A stretch of DNA of 64,000 bases from Delphinus delphis (Eukaryota; Chordata; Mammalia; Artiodactyla; Delphinidae). Each line of letters starts with the position of its first letter. The first letter of the stretch is position 1. The notes under the pieces were generated by a model. The model had not been told where the DNA came from and made no database searches. It saw only the letters and a list, made by a program, of their open reading frames with translations. Below, piece after piece: positions 48,415 through 60,844 of this stretch. Both the position numbers and the translations under genes were made by a program. Location: assembly GCF_949987515.2 (NCBI RefSeq), contig NC_082691.1, positions 59,961,740 to 60,025,739 on the forward strand, read 5' to 3'.

Positions 48415-48524
48415 AGCACATGAGTGAAGGTGGTCAAAAAATACCCCAAATGTATATGTATTGGAGGTGGAGGATAAAACTACTCCAGAAATGTGTAAAA
48501 AGTGGGACCACATGACTGAATGTA

Positions 48525-48600
48525 AGAGGAAATAAGGAGAAGAAAGAGAAGAAGAGAAGAAAGAAGAAAGAGAAGAGAAGAAAAAAGAAAGAAAGACATA
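48525..48600 (+). repeat. GA-rich purine tract
   Basis: Nearly pure A/G sequence of GAAGA and GAAA units. The longest open frame of the window (228 codons, minus, 49166-48480) crosses this tract as a Ser/Leu/Phe-rich run and is not considered a gene. Confidence 0.9.
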
Positions 48601-49265
48601 CATAATATGTCCTCTGAGTGGGAGCAAAACAGTGTGTACATACATGTGCTGGGGGCATGTGAGGCCTTCCAGGGACTGGAAAGTGTAAATTCATCTGGCA
48701 CATTTGTTGCCAGGAGGACCCGATCCATAATAACAGACTGCCTGCCATATGAGAAAATTGTACCATATTTCAGCTGCTGCCTAATGGATCTGTAAAACCT
48801 TAAACCAGGTGGCTCTCTGAGTTTTAATGAAGTACACAACTCTGTGTTAGTTATGGGACCAAACTCTGGAAGTATGATGCATTGGAAGGGAAGTGGTTTT
48901 ATGCTTTCTTCTTTGTTAAAACGAAATGATAAAGACCACTGACTTACCCAAAGGAAGACCAGTGCCCATAGATTTTTTTTTTTTTTATCATGTGCATACT
49001 TGAAAAGATTTTCTCCTAACAAAATAAAAGAGGCAGACTTGGGATTTGGCTTGCTTTTAGAGCTCACAGCAGTACAGTTAAACTGAATTTCTCTTCCTCC
49101 CTCTGGCTTCCTTTGTTTTTCTCCAGACTTAGCGCTTTGAAACAAACACTGAACAGTACGGGACATGGTATTTCCTGGGTAATGTCATTGACTGTGAGCT
49201 TTGTTTATTAAGCATGACATTAGGGCACTGAGAGATCTTATATGGCTTCCTCTTGTACCATACAG

Positions 49266-49268
<3 letters not shown>

Positions 49269-49303
<35 letters not shown>
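49269..49303 (+). repeat. (AC)n microsatellite
   Basis: About 17 uninterrupted AC units. Confidence 0.96.
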
Positions 49304-49305
<2 letters not shown>

Positions 49306-50227
49306 CTCCTTTTGCCCTTCATTTTGGTTGTCTTTCCTCGCTCTTTAGGAGAAAGCAGGGCAAGGAGTGTTTTCCCCCTTACGTGTGTTCACAGGTTTCA
49401 TACTTTTCCATTTTCTTTTCTCTTTTCTTTCAGTTGTGATTTTTTTTAGTGGCGGAGGGGTGGGGGAGGTCGAGGAGTGTAGGTGGAAGGATAGGACTTT
49501 AGCAGTAAAATGCCAGAAAGACCCTTTTGGCAGTAACATAAGAAATTATGTTTTATTATGTTTTAAAACATGAATGGGGGGAGGGAAATGTTAAAGGGGA
49601 AATACTATGTAATTGAAGCTGCTAACTAGTCTATGGTCAGAGCCAGGCAGAATTTGGTTGGCAAGGGCGCTGCTCTAAGATGTCATTTGATATCAATCCC
49701 AGTCTCCCTGCCTCCCTGGCCCCTTTCTTTCCTCCTTCCCCACAGTACATGAGCAGGTTAAAATCCAGGATGTAAGGACTCGTATCATTGACCCTAAAAC
49801 TGTTTTAGAAAATCAGATTCCATTGTTCACTCCTTCAGAAGTCATTACTGCTTTTCTTAAAACAGGTCTCTGAAATTCCTGAGGGCATGGGGCAACTTGA
49901 TGGTTGACATGTGTTGATACATGAGTAATCTTTAGGTCAATAAAGGTTAATGATAGGGACTGGTTGGTTATATGTAAGTTTAAGTATTGCCTGGCTCAAA
50001 TATGAGAAGAATAGGGTCTCTACATTTCTTCTTAAATTATCTTAATTTAAAAGAGAAAATTTTTTAATTATTGGCATAAAAATTGATCAGTTGTAATTAT
50101 TCATCTGTGTTCATTCATAATCTGTGACCTACTTGTATATCATGCTATCTCTGTGGTTATAATAGGAAAGTCAAATAACTCCTCCTGGAGCTTACCATTT
50201 AAAGCAAGATGTCAGAGGCGTAACTTC

Positions 50228-50378
50228 ATTTTTAGATATTTATTTTGTTAACATCTCTATTGGAGTATAATTGCTTCACAATGGTATGTTAGTTTCTGCT
50301 GTATAACAAAGTGAATCAGCTATACATATACATATATCCCCATATCTCCTCCCTCTTGCGTCTCCCTCCCACAGAGGT
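50228..50378 (-). mobile_element. L1 3' UTR fragment, antisense
   Basis: 'acatctctattggagtataa', 'ttgcttcacaatggtatgtt', 'aacaaagtgaatcagctata' and 'ctccctcttgcgtctccctc' are nearly identical to the start of the long antisense L1 at 62.15 kb. This is a short, 5'-truncated L1 of the same lineage. Confidence 0.85.
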
Positions 50379-50379
50379 G

Positions 50380-52279
50380 TAAATTTAAATAGCCATGCAG
50401 ATACATCCTTCTACAAAGTTAGACCTGAGGTAGTTACGCAACCATGATCAGCAGGAAGCAGTGATAATTTGAATTAGTACAGTAGTTCTTGAGTAGGAGG
50501 TTGTGTGTTTACCTTTTGAGAAATGTGTGCTTTTCTGACTCGTACATTTTAGACATAGCTTTCTTTTAGGTCCTAGGTCTATGGGACAGTTTGTCCTTTG
50601 CTTTGAAGCCATTTGTGCTGGACTGCCTATAGTTTCCATCTTGATGAATTTCTAGGCCCTGAGCTCACCTGCTCCTAGGCTCCTTAGCTCTGGGAGCACA
50701 TTTTTTGCAGAATTTGCTCTAGGATGGTGGTTGAGTCCAAAGTGCTTTTTCTATCCTTTACACAGCATATGGCATGGGCTTATGCACCCAAAGAGCCTGG
50801 GTACCATCGTTACATTTGAGTGCCCATTTAGAATATTTGTTGAATGAGTGCAGTGCCTGGGAAGGATAGGAAATATTGAGCTATCCCTTTGCCTAATGAA
50901 AAAGGTAGTTTTTATTTTTATTTATTTGTTTTAAAAGGTAGTTTTTAAGTAGAATAATCCTCTTATGTGGATTTTGATTTTGATTTGATTTTGTCTTTAG
51001 GCTAGAGAGAGTTGTATGGAAGCATTTTTTCTTTCCTCCTGCCATGACTCTGTGCAATGAGCTGGTTTTCTCCTTTTGTTTCAGATCTGTCAGGGACCAA
51101 GGCCACCTGGTTGAGTTGGAAACACTAGGGTGTGTGGTCTTCACTGGGTCTCCTGCAGTCGGCAGTAGCGGTGGCTGAGTGGGAAGGTTTCATGCTCGTT
51201 GTGGTCAGAGCCCACAGCTTTTGAACCCAGCCTGGTGACTGGGCTCTGCCACCAGTGCCGGGGAGGGAGGTGGCAGAGAGATGAGCGTGTGGGGTCAGAG
51301 CGGGCAGGAGGAAAAATCGGCTAATGGACCATCAATCACCCAAGGTTACCGTTGTGAGGGGGACCTTGGGGGGGCCCGGAATCTGTGCCCTAGTGTCAGA
51401 TAATGTTGATTCAAGGGGCCAAAGCTTAATGTTGTTCTCAGCCAAGAGTTGGAAGCGCTCCAAGGGCGTCTTCGAGGGCCTTTGTCGTTTTCCTTTTCTT
51501 GAGCAGCTTCTCCCTCACTGGCCTCCCAAGCGTTGCAACTCAGACCGTCAGGTCTTCAGTTCTGTCCTTTCAGGCGCTGGAGTCCATCTTTTCTGGTACA
51601 TGTTTAAAGGCTGTAGCAGTGTCTGCCGTTTATTCATCTTGGGCTTCTTTCTGTGTCCCACTCTGCCAGCTGGGTGAACGGGGGAGCTGGCAGCAAGGGA
51701 AGGGACCAGAGGGAAGGTGGTGAAAGGCGTGCTCAGAGGTATCTGGCTTTGGTTTTTCCAGAGTTTGATAACATTCGGCTTAGTGACCACAATTCAATTA
51801 TAAGCACCACACAGCCACCCTGAGTGACTATATTCTTGCCAAAAACTGCTGTGTAAAGGCGGCTGCATTTTTGTTATCCTTGCCTGATGGATTTTTAAGT
51901 ATATTAACCACATACATGCACACAAAGGGGAAAATTTACTACCTAAACAGGGGGACCTAAATCCCCCAGGCTAAATAAACCCAAATGAAAACACAAGAAC
52001 TGCATTTACGGGCCTCCCAAAGATAAGAATTCAACCTTTATAAAGGTTCCTTCAAATGAAAAATGGATGGTAGAGCTGCTAATGGCCCAGTAACCTAGGA
52101 ATGTAAAACTCTTCCCTAATGTGCAAGGCCCTCGGATCTGTTCCAGCTTCTCGGGATAGAGGATTTTCACCCCAGGCTTCCGCACAGGTCTGGGCCTAGA
52201 AGGTCCCGTTGTGGCCTTCAAGATTTTACGACCACCTTGGAGGACAGACCATCTTGGCAGTTTTTGTGTTGCCTCTGTT

Positions 52280-52280
<1 letters not shown>
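50380..52280. other. Intronic stretch without recognised features
   Basis: About 1.9 kb of single-copy sequence, G+C-rich from about 51170 to 51720. I recognised no exon, CpG-island-like density, RNA or repeat. The 117-codon frame at 51324-51677 resembles no known protein. Confidence 0.4.
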
Positions 52281-52281
<1 letters not shown>

Positions 52282-52328
<47 letters not shown>

Positions 52329-52344
52329 AAAGAGAGAGAGAGAG
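52282..52344 (+). repeat. Compound (GT)n(AG)n microsatellite
   Basis: A GT run (52282-52326) followed after a short A-rich junction by a short GA run. It has the same architecture as the tract at 22.2 kb. Confidence 0.95.
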
Positions 52345-52759
52345 CTTCCTGTGTGTGTCAGTCTATGGGGAGAGAGGCAAGGGCCAAGGTAGGGGAGAGT
52401 GTGTTTATCTCCAGCTTTTTCCAGTTAGAATTTGGTTGAGGTGGGAGACTGAAGGGAACTTAGTCTTCTGAAACAGTGGGAGATGCAAGTCTTCTTCTTA
52501 AGCTTGGAGGAAGAGTTAGGAAGCTAAGAATTTACCTGGTAGAATCACTCCTGCATGTGTTTCTCTGCAGAAATAGGTTATCCATTAGGGCAAATGTGAG
52601 GCAATAGATCTCGCCCAGCACGTTCTCAGACTTCTGGTGGTACGGAGCGTCTCTGAATCTCGCTGCCAGTAAGTCCTGCCACTATATTAAGGACAAGTCA
52701 CAACATGCAGGTGACTTCATGTCTCTGTTGTAAATCATTTGAATATTATTTTAAAATAA

Positions 52760-52980
52760 ATATGGTGGGTGGGGAAAGGGGTTAATTACAAAGGGGGTGA
52801 GGGAATTTTTTGAGGCGATGGAACTCTTCTATATCTTGGTTGTGGTAGTAGTTACATGACCCTATGCATTTGTCAAATTTCATAGAACTGCAATATTAAA
52901 AAGGGTGAATTTTACCATCTGTAAATTGTAACTCAACAAACCTGACCTCCCTAAAATTACAGATGAATAAATAAATAATG
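52760..52980 (+). mobile_element. L1M-type LINE 3' end, sense
   Basis: 'ggaactcttctatatcttgg', 'tgtggtagtagttacatgac', 'catttgtcaaatttcataga' and 'gaattttaccatctgtaaat' are an old L1 3' UTR, followed by an A-rich AAATAAATAATG tail. Confidence 0.75.
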
Positions 52981-53588
52981 AATGAATGAATATTTCTTTC
53001 ACTTGTCTCGTTGCTGCTTTGCCAGCCAACCAGCCCTTTAGACGATGCCTCCTTTTCAAAGGAAGGACACCACGTGGTCAGCTCCAGCCTATGAGCTCAT
53101 GATGCCAGTAAGGCTGTTCCAGAAAAACCAAAGATGGTGTGCATTTCCTTCTGGGGCAGATGACCTAATCCTCCAGGTAGCAATGCCCTTGTATGGTTAG
53201 CACAGGTAGGGAAATACTTAGCTTCATGCTGACTCACCAGGTAAAGAATCGTCTCTCTGAATGAGTCAGAATCACAGATGTGTTCTGTACAGTCTCATGT
53301 GTCCTGCATTGTGAAAGACTCAAAGCACCAATGAGGGCAGACGCTTGCAGGTCTCACTGGCCCTATATGGATAACATCCGCAATCTGCAGCTCCCCCATT
53401 TCCTGGCATGGTCCTGTTGAATTCAAGCCCTCTAGCTCAGTCAATCACATACCCAGTTAGGTACAGGAGAAACTAATTTAAATTTATGCTCTACTAATGT
53501 TGTTTATTCAGTTCTAGGTAAGCCTAATAATTGTAGAATAAAATGTTTCAGCGTTAAGTATATTTCTGGACATATTTCTGGAAAGGAG

Positions 53589-53626
53589 GTGTGTGCGTGT
53601 GTGTGTGCGTGTGTGTGTGTGTGTGT
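53589..53626 (+). repeat. (GT)n microsatellite, imperfect
   Basis: GT units broken by two GC variants. Confidence 0.9.
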
Positions 53627-53629
53627 CCA

Positions 53630-55380
53630 GAATTAAAACAGGTTCGGGTAATGTAAAATACCACAGAAAGTAGGGGTTTCCAAGGAAAACATGGGGAAAC
53701 GCTGTAGGAGAATCTAATGTATGCTATAGCTTTTAAAAGGAAACATTAATAGTGAAACATGCCCTCAAAGGGCAAGTCAGTAATAAATTTCGTGTCAGAA
53801 ATTACCTGTCAGTAGGATTATGTTAAATAATGTTGAATTGTTATTAGTTGGAAGGGAAAGAGGAGAGTAACTTTCTCAAAAGTGTTCAAAGAGTGTCATG
53901 TTTCACACACAAATCCCATTATTGTTTAACAGGACTTTTGTGCTTAACCCTTCTCCAAGATGTATTGAAAATTTTGACCATTTTAGTTCATTCTCCAAAT
54001 ACAGTCATTAAAGAAAAGAAGCCAAAGTTTCTATGCAGGAATTTGGAATTACCCAGAGGACTAGCGTATCTGATTAGACATCCATTGTAGAGTGTCCTGA
54101 TTGATAAATGTATGCCTGCTTCCTGGAACCACAAAGAAAAATATCTTCACTTCTTTGCCTCAGCAAAGCAGTAATGAAATAGTGGCGGCCTCACCATTTC
54201 AACATTTTGAGCATTTTGCTTGTTTTGGCCAAATAACTAAAAATGTATTTTCCCCTTGAAGAAAGTCTCATTGCAAATGTGTGAATTTTTAAGGTTCACT
54301 GCAATATATTTGGTCTGAAACTGAGTCCGCTCATTGAGCCGGGGCCCAGAACCCCACCCTAGATTCAAAGAAGTTGGAGACTACTGGGAACAGAGTGGGA
54401 AACACAGCTGAGGCTTAAATGTGAGCTAACACATTGTCACTGGGCTTTTTACAAGGGCTGCTTATGACTCATAGGTGTCAAATCATCAAGCCATTACTCC
54501 TAGAATAAAAGATCACTTCAACTTGATGTGAACGGAATGAAGGGTGATTGCTCCATTGGATTTGGGTTTTTGAAGGACAAAGTTAGAGGTAAGCTTTGGG
54601 ATCCCTCCATGTACTTTGATTTGACCCCTTGATTACTGATCATTACCTTCCTTGGGTCCCTTTTGGAAACTGTCATACTTGATGACATATTTGACTTCAT
54701 GACATTCACACAAGATCTTGCCAGTGAGTGACTGCCTGACTGCATTAGGCATTTGTGGAAATCTTTATTTCTTCAGGTCAGCAAATCTCAATATTTGTAA
54801 ATTACCCCAGCAGTAATTTACAAATGGCCTTGGAGTGGCTTAGAGTCATAGATAAACTTTCCAATGTGCAAGCCACTGCATCCTTTGGGGGCAACTTAGA
54901 ATCCGGGGAGGCTTCTTGCGAGCCTGGAGCGTTCTGATCTGCTTCAGGAGTGCTGTCTTGAGGGTGAATACCCTGGCCATTTCAAAGCTTGTTCAGATGG
55001 CAGTCATTTGTGCTAGCCATTTGGGATTTAATCTTGCAGTTATGGAAAGATCTTTTAATTACATTGCAAAATATATAATTTCATAATGTCCTGTTATGAT
55101 TAGTTACAACATACAGAGGCTAGGCTGCTGCTGTCACTCATAATATACTTGGTGAGACCAAGACCAAGTCAGTGAGACCATGCCTTTTTCGTGAGATACC
55201 ACGCTCACCACCAGCAGGTTTGCTGTCCTGGTCTAGTCTTGCTTCAATTGAAAAGGGTTGGATACTCTTGTTGTCACTTCGGAGAGATTCCTCATGCTCC
55301 AGTCATAATGAGGGACACCTGCATTTCCAAAACCTTCTTACCTTCATGTGAAATCCCTTCCTGGCTTTCAGCATTTTTTT
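53630..55380. other. Intronic stretch without recognised features
   Basis: About 1.75 kb, AT-rich, no exon, repeat family or RNA recognised. Confidence 0.4.
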
Positions 55381-55384
55381 TAAA

Positions 55385-55745
55385 CAATTAAGCGAAACTA
55401 TCTTATGTTATAATTGTGAACAAAACTTCTTAAATATTTTAATTATAGAAATTTCAAATATTATGTAAGTACAAAGATCAGGATAATGACCCAGCATGAA
55501 CCTACCACCCAACTTAAACAATTATCAGCTCACAACTGGTCATGTTTCATCCATGTCTCTACCCACTTTCAGCCTCTCCCAAGGTTATTTGAAGCATATC
55601 CCAGATATGTAGCATTTTATCCATAAGTATATCAGCATGTAAGTATGCAAGATAAGTATTCTTTAAAGAAAAGTAACCATGATACCATATTTTCACCTAA
55701 GAAGTTACCCATAGTTTCTTAATATTTTAAAATATCCTTCAAATT
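55385..55745. mobile_element. Old L1M-type LINE fragment
   Basis: 'cctaccacccaacttaaaca', 'attatcagctcacaactggt', 'tttgaagcatatcccagata' and 'agcattttatccataagtat' match a piece shared by old mammalian L1 copies, also hinted at near 30.8 kb. Orientation was not resolved. Confidence 0.5.
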
Positions 55746-55770
55746 TCCTTGTTTGTTTCATAGGATTTTG

Positions 55771-56590
55771 GCCCTTTATTTTTTTAAATTAATTAATTCA
55801 CTTTATATTTCTTATATAAAACTGCTACAGTGGTGGCCATAGATGGAGCCTGGGCTCTCTACAGGGAGACTCTGGTGTGAGTCTGTAGGAGATGTCTCTG
55901 GATTCCTGATAGGGAGACTTGGTGAACACGGTCTCTTTTCAGAGGTCAGGGTGAGAGAGCTGTAGGCTTGGAGATGGCATCATAGTTGCCCAGGTTGGCA
56001 GTGCAGCCCCTGGCCGAAGTGTGACAGTCATCCATACTGGCCATCAGCAGCAACTTCTTGAGTGCAGAGGCCAAGATGATGCCAGTGCCTCTGGGGGTGG
56101 GAAGAGGCACTCAGCATGGAGGCTGGTGCCTTGCAGGGACAGTGTGGGACCTGCCTGTCTTCTTCTCCCAGTAGCATTGCCGCACGGGGACAATGGAGAG
56201 CTTGATGATGGCCCCTAGGATGGCCCCGGCAACCTCCTTGGAGCACTTAATACTCAGACCGACATGGCCGTAGTAGTCCCAGATGGCAACAGAACCTGGT
56301 CCACTGGCTAGTGTAGGTCTGCTTTTGCATGGACATAATCTTCAAAACCTTATCCTTGAGGCACATCCCCAGGAGAAAGTCAGTGATTTCAGATTCCTTG
56401 ATGGGAAAGGAGAAGAGAGGAATCTCCTCCAGGGATTTGGTCTCCCTGTCCTTGATCAGGTGGCCCAGCTCCGCCTTGCTTCCTTGAACTCTGTGATGTG
56501 GGCTGGGCTGTTGCTGCAGCCAGGAGTACCCCAGGAGTACGGGTATACCTCTGCCATTTGGTGCTTTCCCAGATAAGTGCCCTTTATTTT
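55771..56590 (-). pseudogene. Processed pseudogene of ribosomal protein S2 (RPS2), with target-site duplication
   Basis: Read on the minus strand, this is a decayed intronless copy of the RPS2 (uS5) mRNA, a small-subunit ribosomal protein. Recognisable parts in order: an LGHLIKD-like piece near 56460, [17 protein letters not shown] (about 56435-56385), LKDKVLKIM (near 56340), the KCSKEV and [10 protein letters not shown] region (about 56255-56180), a PRGTGI piece near 56090 and the C-terminal part to about 55822. After the stop region come an RPS2-like 3' UTR with 'aataaag'-type sequence and an A-rich tail. Frameshifts, deletions and stops break it throughout, and the glycine/arginine-rich N-terminus is missing or unrecognisable. 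The exact 12-bp repeat 'gccctttatttt' at 55771-55782 and 56579-56590 marks the L1-driven insertion. Not functional. Confidence 0.9.
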
Positions 56591-57361
56591 AATCGGGACT
56601 GAAATAAGGTCTGTACGTTAAAATTGGTTGACATGTCTTCTTACACGCTTTTAAATCACAGATCTGTTCCCCCCCCCCCTTTTTTTTGTTTTGCCTTGAA
56701 ATTTATTTGTTGAAGAGTTTGTAGAGTTTTGTACAAAGTGAATATTGTTGATTCCATTTTCATGGTGTCAGTTTAACTAGTTCCTTTGTTTCTTGTATTT
56801 CTCATAAGTTGGTAATTCGGGCTTTCTAGACTTCATTTAACATCGAGTTCAATTTTTTGGCACGAGTACTTCATAGGCAATGAGGGATACTTCTGTCAGG
56901 AGGCACCAAAATCTGCTCGTCTCTCTTTGGGGTGCTGGCAGTCATTGACAATCCTCACCTAGATCCATTATATCTTCGGGGATTGCAAAATGGTGAAGTC
57001 TATTTCTATCATTCCTTCTTCACTTATTAGCTGGAATACTTCTGTAAGGAGGACCTACCTTCAACTATGTGACTACCTGGAAGTCCAGTTCAAAACTTCC
57101 TGCAGTCTATGGCTCATTTATTTTAATGTCAGAGAGATGTCCTTTTACCCAGTAAGTACCCAGAAACAACCCTTCACCAGGAAAAGGCTGTAGCATGCAG
57201 CAGGAAAAACCAAGCCAGGACCTCAGGAGTCGTGGCTGTACCTCTGAGATCTGTATGATGTTGAATAAGCTATGTAATTTCTTAGAGCTGGCAGGTTCCA
57301 GGCCCCTACCTACACTTCAACCAGAGAAGCAGTTTTTTCTTAATTTCATTTGAACAAATCA

Positions 57362-57716
57362 AGCCTTGACTTTTTAAAAAAATTTTATTTTATTGAAGTA
57401 TAGTTGATTTACAATGTCATGTTAATTTCTACTGTACAGCAAAGTGATTCAGATATATATATATATATTATTTTTCATATTCTTTTCCATTATGGTTTAT
57501 CACAGGATATTGAATGTAGTTCCCTGTGCTATACAGTAGGACATTGTTGTTTATCCATTCTACATATAATAGTTTGCATCTACTAACCCCAAATTCCCAG
57601 TCCATCCCTCCTCTAACCCCCCTTCCCTTTGGCAGCCACAAATTTGTTCTCTATGTCTATGAGTCTGTTTCTGTTTCATAGATAAGTTCATTAGTGAGGC
57701 CATGACTTTTAAAAAT
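57362..57716 (-). mobile_element. L1 3' end, antisense, with probable target duplication
   Basis: 'attgaagtatagttgattta', 'ctgtacagcaaagtgattca', 'ggatattgaatgtagttccc' and 'cctttggcagccacaaattt' are the 3' UTR of an artiodactyl-type L1 read backwards (about 57380-57697). The flanks 'ccttgactttttaaaaa' (57364) and 'ccatgacttttaaaaat' (57700) look like a slightly diverged duplication. Confidence 0.85.
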
Positions 57717-58829
57717 CGTATGTAGTCTATCACTAAGGTCTCTTTCAGCTAAGACATTTTATGATTTTCATTTAGGGTAAAAAATATATAAGTCCCCATC
57801 AGGATATTTAGGATCCAGTGACCATGAAGAGCTAAGTGTTATTTCTAAGAATGTGTTATTTCATTTATTCATCCATCAGTTCAGTAGTTCATTTATATTT
57901 TTATTCTTTAAACCAAGGTTTATGCTATCTAAGTCGCTATAAAGTCTAAAGCTTGGGAGTGGGCATTGTGGGCAATAACCTTTAGGGGATCTCCTGGGGG
58001 TACCATTCTTGAAGCCTCAGCCTGAAGTTCAGAGAGTTGAGGAAAGGATGCTGGAATCCTTGGAAGTCTTTATTGACATCATCCATAAGAATGATTCCAT
58101 GTACTTGAGAACTGTACTTGGAATTTTACCCGTGGAAAGCCTCCACAGGGGAGCCAGTGTAGGGGATGCTTAACGATATCCCTGAGAGGGAAAAGCAATT
58201 CAGAAGAACATCTGAAGAACTCCCGTTAATCGTTTACATGACAAAGTTAATCTCAAATTGTAGAGGAAAAATACAATAAAACGATCCTACTTCGAAACTC
58301 CCTGTCCACCTGTCCCTCAGTTCTCTGTGCAGAGAACTCTCATCCGTACAACTAATGAGTGAGTACAGGTTAGGAGCACAAAATCCAGTTTTAGCACAGT
58401 CCCAGGTTCCAAATAGGAAATGTGGACTCTGCTTTCTCATTAGTGCGCCTGAAATTCCTCTCTGGGTATGTGTATTCAGAGTGGCTCAGGTCGAGGGGGT
58501 GAGTAGAAGGAGGAAAGCAGAAAACACAATTCCAAAATCCACCATTGGAATCACACTGGCTGTGACAGAAGGAGCACAAAAATAAAGTCGACAGTTGTCA
58601 CCTCTGAAATTAGGAGCAAATGGGGGCTTCGCTTCATCACAGTTTCACTCAGTTTAGTCACAGAAGGTGCTGCTGCTCCCCTGGCACTTAATTTAATAAT
58701 GGGAGCAGTTCCTGGCAGGAGATGTTATGAAACAACCTTAAGCATAAGAGGGGGGAAAAAAGAGCAGTGCTTCATTTAACAAATTCGGAGCCTTTCTTGG
58801 AGGCCATGAAGTTCTCAGTTCAAGTTAAT

Positions 58830-59165
58830 TATTGTCAACAAATATTTATTTATTCACTTGATGAATATTTATTGAGTGACTCTTTTGAGCAGCATGCGGT
58901 GTAGGTGTCACCCTGACACAGAGATGACAAGAGGCAGTCCCTTATAAGCAAAAGGCAGAGACAGTTTGCACAACTCATTATGAAACTAGGCAAACTTTGA
59001 TAGCTCTGCATGAAAGGGGTCCAAATGAAAGTTTTATGAGGACACGGTAGGAAGCAGTTAGTTCTAGGTGAAGACTGAGAGGCAGCCTAGTGAAGGAGAT
59101 GGTATTGAAACTGTACTTGGAAAACTGGGTAGAACTGCACTGGGAGACGCCAGCAGGCATTCAGG
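58830..59165 (-). repeat. L2-like LINE fragment, antisense
   Basis: 'caacaaatatttatttattc', 'atttattgagtgactctttt' and then 'cagagatgacaagaggcagt' and 'ccagcaggcattcaggatgg' follow the antisense L2 3' pattern. Diverged. Confidence 0.45.
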
Positions 59166-60039
59166 ATGGAGCATCCACAGTGAACCAGGAAAGGGCGTGG
59201 GGAACAGCTGTCCCCACTTGGCATCCGTGTCTTCCTAAAGACATCAGAGCTTGGAGTCTGTGTGTATGCCGCTGGGTGAGAGCATGATGCTGTAGGAAAA
59301 GGAGGAGATATTTTTTTATGTTTCCTTCATTTGTATCAACTGCATTCCTACCGATCTTGTCAGAAATCACATGTCATCTCAAACTCTGAAAAAATTCATT
59401 TCATTCTGTTTTTTTACCCTGCATCAACACATCTTCTTCTCTGTCAGATGCAACTCTGATTTCAGGACTGGTGAAAGGACTCTAGGCTCCCCTGAGTAGC
59501 CACCCACAGTTAGCAGTTGTCCCACTTTTCAGGGCTCCAGGCGGCCTGTGACTTTGCCCAGGTAATCCTGCAGGACCGGTAGGACTCTCGGATTCTAGAT
59601 CTATACACAGACACAGCCACACGCAGCTGGGCCAGGCCTCCCATCCCAGTGAGCAAAATCTCCATGAGCCTCCCCTGAGACATGGAGACTCACCAGGCCT
59701 TGGGTAAACACGCCGCCTTGCTAGACACTAACTTCAACCATTTGATTCCTGCCTAACAAGCTACCAATGGGGTTAGGCTAGGGATCATAATATAAATCAC
59801 TTTCTTTCTCAGTTTGAGGAGAAAGGGTAAATTCCTTGCAATAGGAAGGCAGGTATAATTCAGACATCGCAGCTTTCTCTTCAGCACAACAGCAGTTATT
59901 CTCTAGATGCACAGAGCATTTTATGATTTATAAGGAACTTTCAAAGGCTTAATATAATTTGATTCTTGTTACAGGTTTGTCATTATTCCCACTTGCTAGG
60001 TAAAGAAATCGAGAGGCTCATTCATTAAGATAATAAAAA

Positions 60040-60275
60040 TAATGGCTCTCATCAGGCACATTGCCAAGTCTTGTCCTAAGTACTTTTTACATTTAACTCA
60101 TGGAAGCCCCTAAATTGTCCTGCAAGGTAGATGGTGGTTGTCCTCATTTTGCTGCCAAAGGAAACAGGCACAGAGGGGTTATATAACTTGCTCGAAGGAC
60201 CACAGCTAGCAAGTGGGAGAGGTGGGATCTGATCTCAGCCAGCATGGCTCCAAGGTTGCACTAGGTGGCCCATAG
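60040..60275 (-). repeat. MIR SINE, antisense
   Basis: 'gtcctaagtactttttacat', 'tcattttgctgccaaaggaa', 'ggcacagaggggttatataa' and 'agcaagtgggagaggtggga' are a nearly full antisense MIR. Confidence 0.85.
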
Positions 60276-60411
60276 CCTGGTTCTGGAAGAGAATGGTTAT
60301 CCAAATCTACCACTCACCTAGCCAAGAGGATTCCTGGATATCCCAGGGAATGCTCCCCAGCGGCAAATGTTTCTTCTGGACAAATGCCTTCTCTCTCTTT
60401 GGCCTACTCTA

Positions 60412-60639
60412 ACTTGGGTAGATTTTTTTTTTGCTGTACGCGGGCCTCTCACTGTTGTGGCCTCTCCCGTTGCGGAGCACGGGCTCCGGACGCGCAGGCT
60501 CAGCGGCCATGGCTCACGGGCCCAGCTGCTCCGCGGCATGTGGGATCCTCCCGGACTGGGGCACGAACCCGCGTCCCCTGCATTGGCAGGCGGACTCTCA
60601 ACCACTGTGCCACCAGGGAAGCCCACTTGGGTAGATTTT
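60412..60639 (-). mobile_element. CHR-type SINE with perfect target-site duplication
   Basis: The element (about 60427-60624) is antisense: T tract, 'tgtacgcgggcctctcactg', 'gacgcgcaggctcagcggcc', end 'ccaccagggaagccc'. The duplication 'acttgggtagatttt' is identical on both sides (60412 and 60625). It is one arm of an inverted SINE pair with the copy at 61.4-61.6 kb. Confidence 0.96.
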
Positions 60640-60844
60640 GAGAGAGCTATTAAGGAGAAAATTGTTTGGTGCCTGCTTATTTTTCCCTGTCATTCGACAT
60701 TGAGATGGACACCATCCTTTTCAGTAAGGAAACCACACATCTAAACCTGCCTCTGTTTCTCCAGAATGACAATGTAGAAAACCTTGGGAAGGAGAAGGTG
60801 TTTCCATGTTTTGTGGGGAACAGAGGCTCATAGGGAAACAGCAC

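Larger units (their letters stand above)
47890..48510 (+). mobile_element. L1M-type LINE 3' end, interrupted by a Tigger-like element
   Basis: 'cattgcaacactatttacaa', 'tgtccatcaacagatgaatg' and 'gaagatgtggcgtgtgtata' resume after the insertion as 'ccatggagtattattcagcc', 'aacaacatgggtagacttaa' and 'ggactggtggtggccagagg'. The interruption falls exactly in the AT-rich segment that is continuous in other old L1 copies. Confidence 0.82.

Noticed and set aside
48480..49166. Longest open frame (228 codons, minus strand)
   Set aside because: Its second half is a translation of the GA-rich tract (Ser/Leu/Phe repeats) and its first half overlaps unremarkable intron. No known motif, no splice context.
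56021..56576. Plus-strand frames at 56021-56218 and 56283-56576
   Set aside because: They are the opposite strand of the RPS2 pseudogene.
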